A DNA stretch of 8,004 bases from JBEKYH01 sp049511115 (lineage in GTDB: Bacteria > Planctomycetota > Phycisphaerae > Tepidisphaerales > Tepidisphaeraceae): NCBI GenBank assembly GCA_049511115.1, contig JBEKYH010000217.1, positions 1 through 8,004 of the forward strand, given 5' to 3'. Shown one piece after another: positions 5,742 to 8,004 of the stretch. Numbering within the stretch: position 1 is the stretch's first letter; every line of letters starts with the position of its first letter. The position numbers and the translations under genes were made by a program. The notes under the pieces were generated by a model. It saw nothing but the letters and a program-made list of their open reading frames with translations, had not been told where the DNA came from and ran no database searches.

Positions 5742-6698
5742 ATGGCCAAAGTGCGCAAGGCGGTGATTACGGCGGCGGGGCGAGGGACTCGGCAGTATCC
5801 GGCCTCGACGGCGGTGCAGAAGGAAATGTTTCCACTGGTCGACCGCGACGGCTTGACCAAGCCGGTCGTGCAGATCATCGGCGAGGAGGCGATTGATTCG
5901 GGCATCGAGGAAATCTGTATCATCACCCAGCCCGGCGAGGAGCATCTCTACCGCGATTATTTCAAGCGCCTCGACGATCAGAACGCCAAGGCGTTTCGCG
6001 GCAAGGATTGGGCCATACTCGAAAGCGAAAAGCTCGGCGCATTCGGCGAGCGCCTCCACTTTGCCGAGCAAAAGACGCCCGAAGGATTCGGCCATGCCGT
6101 CTTCCAGGCCAAGAAATTTGTCGGCGACGATTCGTTTCTGCTGCTGCTGGGCGATCACATTTACATTTCCGACATCAAGGACCGCTGCGCCCGCCAGCTC
6201 ATCAAGGTTTATGAGCAATACATGCTCGACGCCGTTACCGGCGTGCAGCCGACCCTGGAGCGTTTGCTCCATCTATTCGGCGTGATTCGCGGCGAGCCGA
6301 TTGAGCCGGCCAAGGGGATATACAAATCCGAATTGATCATCGAAAAGCCCAGCATCGAAACGGCCCGGCAAAAGCTCGTGACGCCCGGCCAGCCCGCGGG
6401 AAATTATCTCGCCCATTTCGGCATGCACGTTTTCAGCCCGCGCATTTTCGACAGCCTGGAATATTTGATCCAGAACAACATCCGCGAGAAGAACGAGATA
6501 CAACTTACCGCCGCCCAGGAACACCTGCGCCAGCACAGCGATAAATACTGGTGCGTGGTGAGCCAGGGCCAGCGCTACGACACGGGGATTCCCTACGGCC
6601 TGATGGAAACGCAATTGGCTCTGGCCCTCAACGGAATTCACCGGACGGAGATTTGCGAAGCGATCGCGAGGATATTGGCGATGCAGGTGAAGAATTGA
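5742..6698 (+). CDS. galU: UTP-glucose-1-phosphate uridylyltransferase-like nucleotidyltransferase (GalU-like)
   Basis: The 318-aa protein matches the GalU family, which makes UDP-glucose from UTP and glucose-1-phosphate for cell envelope and exopolysaccharide synthesis in the cytoplasm. The nucleotide-binding signature is AAGRGTRQYPAS (11-22), followed by the KEMFPLVD motif (27-34) and TKPVVQIIGEEAIDSGI (39-55). The central region has GFGHAVFQAKKFVGDD (115-130) and the metal-binding aspartate D138 in LLGDHIY. The sugar-binding half has EKP (201-203), GMHVFSP (227-233) and NEIQLTAA (251-258). GDH replaces the LPD of E. coli GalU and resembles the RmlA-type GDN loop, and R14 replaces the usual leucine of GLGTR, so another NTP or sugar phosphate is possible. 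AGGAGG (5729-5734), 7 nt before ATG 5742, is a strong ribosome site. It is probably monocistronic and convergent with the small minus-strand genes. Confidence 0.8.
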   Translation: MAKVRKAVITAAGRGTRQYPASTAVQKEMFPLVDRDGLTKPVVQIIGEEAIDSGIEEICIITQPGEEHLYRDYFKRLDDQNAKAFRGKDWAILESEKLGAFGERLHFAEQKTPEGFGHAVFQAKKFVGDDSFLLLLGDHIYISDIKDRCARQLIKVYEQYMLDAVTGVQPTLERLLHLFGVIRGEPIEPAKGIYKSELIIEKPSIETARQKLVTPGQPAGNYLAHFGMHVFSPRIFDSLEYLIQNNIREKNEIQLTAAQEHLRQHSDKYWCVVSQGQRYDTGIPYGLMETQLALALNGIHRTEICEAIARILAMQVKN

Positions 6699-6780
6699 AG
6701 GGGGGGCGGCTTCCCCTGAGTATTTTCCGAGGCGGCGGTGGGCGGGAATGGCGCTGCACAGATCGGATTTCATTCTGTTG

Positions 6781-6996
6781 CTAAAGCCGCGTCCGGCCAA
6801 TTAGGTTGACCCCGTTTTTTTCCGCGGATTTTATTCGGCGATCCCGCGTCGCGGCCAGACGCGCGTCTAATTCTCCCAGGGTAGGCATCTTCGGCTTCGG
6901 CCTTTTGTGAACGACCCGCGCTCTCTTGTCGCTTTCATTTCGATGTTGGGGCAGTTCTTTTACACCCCGGACCTTAGTTTTTCGTATCAGAATCAT
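6781..6996 (-). CDS. Small basic protein of unknown function (71 aa)
   Basis: Starting at ATG 6996 the ORF gives 71 aa, MILIRKTKVRGVKELPQHRN onward, rich in Lys and Arg, with a motif PTLGELDARLAATRDRR near the middle and no cysteine or membrane segment. The start is supported by GGAG (7007-7004) with 7 nt spacing; an upstream ATG at 7026 has no such site. I do not recognise a family. The high charge could mean nucleic-acid contact, which is only inference. It lies 126 nt downstream of the Rmf/CrpP-like gene on the same strand, so it may belong to the same unit or stand alone. It may also be a chance ORF. Confidence 0.35.
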   Translation of the reverse strand: MILIRKTKVRGVKELPQHRNESDKRARVVHKRPKPKMPTLGELDARLAATRDRRIKSAEKNGVNLIGRTRL

Positions 6997-7122
6997 CGCG
7001 TTGCTCCGCAATATTACCTGCAACACAGTATGCGTAACATTTCACCAAGAGCAACTACAAAACGCCAGAATACCGCAAATCCTGCCGCTGCATCAGTGAT
7101 GAGCGACTATCACCCGTTGTAT

Positions 7123-7356
7123 TTAAGGACCATCGCTAAGTCGACTACGGCCGCATCGCGTGTTTTGAGTCTCCTCCCCCTGCGCCTCCATCCACCCATC
7201 ATCCCAAAGCCGCCGCGAGTCCGGGCCGTTGTACGGATTGGCCGAGCGCGCCTGAAGGGCGACGCGAGCCTCGTAGCCTTCGATCCAGGGGTCGTCATCC
7301 CTGTGCCGGACTTTCGCGCCCGCTCCAAGGCTCAGATTCAGTGTGATTAATCTCAT
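7123..7356 (-). CDS. Ribosome modulation factor / CrpP-like small protein
   Basis: The 77-aa protein carries the Rmf-family pattern GYxxxxxxxxRSxxxPYxxxxxRxxWxxGWxEA: G27-Y28, R37-S38, P41-Y42, R49, W51, G54-W55 and E57-A58, in the segment from EGYEARVALQ to LWDDGWMEAQ. In E. coli RMF the equivalent is RGYQAGIAGRSKEMCPY followed by WLGGWREA, so order and spacing agree. The ARSANPY variant without cysteine is the form I associate with CrpP-type relatives. Rmf dimerises (hibernates) ribosomes in stationary phase; CrpP was reported to modify ciprofloxacin. Neither activity can be assumed here. AGGGAG (7370-7365) lies 8 nt before ATG 7356. The gene starts 15 nt after the stop of the 107-aa gene and is very likely co-transcribed with it. 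The tail after residue 60 has no match to Rmf. Confidence 0.7.
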   Translation of the reverse strand: MRLITLNLSLGAGAKVRHRDDDPWIEGYEARVALQARSANPYNGPDSRRLWDDGWMEAQGEETQNTRCGRSRLSDGP

Positions 7357-7371
7357 TGAACGGTCTCCCTT

Positions 7372-7695
7372 TTAGTTGCCTGGCTGAATCTCCCCCGACA
7401 TGGCCATGCGGCGCAGCGCCGTGTTGCGCCATCCGATCCAGAGAGCCCGGAATGAATCGCCGAGCGCCCCTCGGTCGCCGCCGGCGTCTTCCAGAATGGC
7501 GCTCAGTTCCGCCCATTCGCGCTGGAAAAAGCGGCGATACAAATTCGCCTGCGCGCGATCGTCGAGAAGGCTCCACAGCGCCGCCGGCGAAAGATCGTCC
7601 GGCATTCCCGCCGACCGCTCGATGTCGGCGGCGCGGCAACCCGGCGGTAATCCCGCGTCGCCGCGCCATTGACGGCTCGATTGCGCCATGAACAT
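7372..7695 (-). CDS. Hypothetical protein (107 aa), first gene of a small operon
   Basis: From ATG 7695 the ORF encodes 107 aa. GGAG (7706-7703) with 7 nt spacing supports this start over the longer ORF from 7749 and over ATG 7689. The sequence has an LPPGC motif (16-20), then a Trp/Arg-rich helical region (WSLLDDRAQANLYRRFFQRE, 41-60) and a second (SFRALWIGWRNTALRR, 81-96). It is soluble, with no signal peptide or membrane helix, and I do not recognise a family. It precedes the Rmf/CrpP-like gene by 15 nt. It is divergent from an XRE regulator across a region with three inverted repeats, so regulation by that protein is likely. Confidence 0.6.
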   Translation of the reverse strand: MFMAQSSRQWRGDAGLPPGCRAADIERSAGMPDDLSPAALWSLLDDRAQANLYRRFFQREWAELSAILEDAGGDRGALGDSFRALWIGWRNTALRRMAMSGEIQPGN

Positions 7696-7702
7696 GTCCA
7701 AT

Positions 7703-7725
7703 CTCCGGGGCCAATACCGCCCCGG
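7703..7725 (-). promoter_or_regulatory. Leader hairpin overlapping the Shine-Dalgarno of the 107-aa gene
   Basis: On the minus strand CCGGGGC (7725-7719) pairs perfectly with GCCCCGG (7711-7705) around a 7-nt loop GGTATTG. The GGAG ribosome site is 7706-7703, so its first two bases sit in the stem. A G/C-only 7-bp stem is strong enough to restrict ribosome access. Confidence 0.45.
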
Positions 7726-7753
7726 ACACGCACGACCACGACTGTGCATATTA

Positions 7754-7807
7754 CTACTTATCTAAGTAGGCATGTTGTGATTCACAAGATTTGTTGAATT
7801 GATCTTG
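7754..7807. promoter_or_regulatory. Three inverted repeats in the divergent intergenic region (candidate operators)
   Basis: There are three perfect inverted repeats. CTACTTA-TC-TAAGTAG occupies 7754-7769. TTGTGA-T-TCACAA occupies 7775-7787. CAAGAT, 11 nt, ATCTTG occupies 7785-7807 and overlaps the second by three bases. They sit between the 107-aa gene (start 7695) and the XRE gene (start 7834). XRE/HTH_3 regulators commonly bind short palindromes next to their own promoter, so these are the natural operator candidates. Which are bound cannot be told from sequence. Confidence 0.55.
7759..7787 (-). promoter_or_regulatory. Candidate sigma-70-type promoter of the minus-strand operon
   Basis: On the minus strand TTGTGA (7787-7782) and TAGATA (7764-7759) are separated by exactly 17 nt. 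Matches to consensus are 4 of 6 and 3 of 6, so only moderate. The proposed -35 lies in the TTGTGATTCACAA palindrome and the -10 inside CTACTTATCTAAGTAG, so a protein on either palindrome would block it. The leader would be about 55 nt and include the 7703-7725 hairpin. Confidence 0.35.
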
Positions 7808-7833
7808 AACGCCCGCCGGGTAGGCTTGCTCTC

Positions 7834-8004
7834 GTGGTCAAACTGGCGGAGATTCTGGCCGAGGGGCGGCGGCGGCGGGGCTGGTCGCAGGCGGATTTGG
7901 CCCACCACGCGGGGCTGAGCGCCAGCACCGTCGCCCGCACCGAGCAGAGCCAGGGTCTGCCCAACGTCAATTCCCTGCGCCGCATTGCCGCCGCCATCGG
8001 CTAT
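7834..8004 (+). CDS. XRE-family (HTH_3) transcriptional regulator, 5' part only
   Basis: The first 57 codons are in the window and the gene continues beyond it. It begins at GTG 7834; an in-frame stop at 7795-7797 excludes starts further upstream than that. The segment MVKLAEILAEGRRRRGWSQA is followed by DLAHHAGLSASTVARTEQ and LPNVNSLRRIAAAIG, the five-helix lambda-repressor-like fold: helix 2 is SQADLAHHAG, helix 3 (recognition) about ASTVARTEQ. No strong Shine-Dalgarno is present. A possible -35 TTGATC (7799-7804) and -10 TAGGCT (7821-7826) would start transcription almost at the GTG, so the message could be leaderless. It is divergent from the 107-aa/Rmf-like operon and is the likely regulator of it and of itself. 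Any C-terminal domain is unseen. Confidence 0.8.
   Translation, partial: MVKLAEILAEGRRRRGWSQADLAHHAGLSASTVARTEQSQGLPNVNSLRRIAAAIGY

Noticed and set aside
6699..6720. Terminator after galU (GGGG...CCCC)
   Set aside because: Only about four G-C pairs with no T run after them; too weak to call.
6907..7350. 147-codon plus-strand ORF across two minus-strand small genes
   Set aside because: It covers the Rmf/CrpP-like gene on the wrong strand; the minus-strand reading has good ribosome sites and a family motif, this one does not.

Overview
The window reads as bacterial chromosome with fairly G+C-rich genes. No single marker fixes the phylum. A Planctomycetota-like (Phycisphaerae-like) source is my best guess: the DsbD linker is rich in 'TQP', the genes are widely spaced and mostly monocistronic, and short-period inverted repeats sit between them. 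This is inference from general familiarity; no rRNA or marker gene is present.

Layout. Bases 1-133 are a fragment 93% identical to an internal part of the next gene. About 350 bases without a confident gene follow, with one doubtful reverse-strand ORF. At 488-1267 is a xylose-isomerase-like TIM-barrel isomerase/epimerase, and at 1473-2618 a class V (alanine/serine-glyoxylate type) aminotransferase. A terminator-like hairpin, a small two-helix membrane protein ORF (2725-3003) and another hairpin follow. On the minus strand at 3079-4944 is a full-length DsbD-family transmembrane thiol reductase. Divergent from it is a cysteine-free Rrf2-family regulator, best started at TTG 5092. A GalU-like nucleotidyltransferase occupies 5742-6698. 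The right end holds minus-strand small genes: a 71-aa basic ORF, a 77-aa Rmf/CrpP-like protein and a 107-aa unknown. An XRE/HTH_3 regulator that runs off the window diverges from them.

Repeats. Three intergenic elements (1285-1427, 2636-3075, 5559-5651) have unrelated sequences but one architecture. Each arm is a purine-rich, 8-9 nt period repeat, inverted at the other end, with an A-rich inner edge on the left and a T/C-rich inner edge on the right. Each left arm starts 17-23 nt after a stop codon. The middle one encloses the small membrane-protein ORF.

How the genes may work together. The dsbD/rrf2 pair shares a divergent intergenic region and may be a regulated redox unit. The TIM-barrel enzyme and the aminotransferase could both act in C2/C3 (glyoxylate, serine, hydroxypyruvate) metabolism, but this is weak. 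The right-hand block looks like a small regulated unit: an XRE regulator faces a likely two-gene operon (107-aa unknown, then Rmf/CrpP-like), with three perfect inverted repeats between them. It is the most accessory-looking part of the window. I see no CRISPR array, tRNA, rRNA, transposase or complete insertion sequence.
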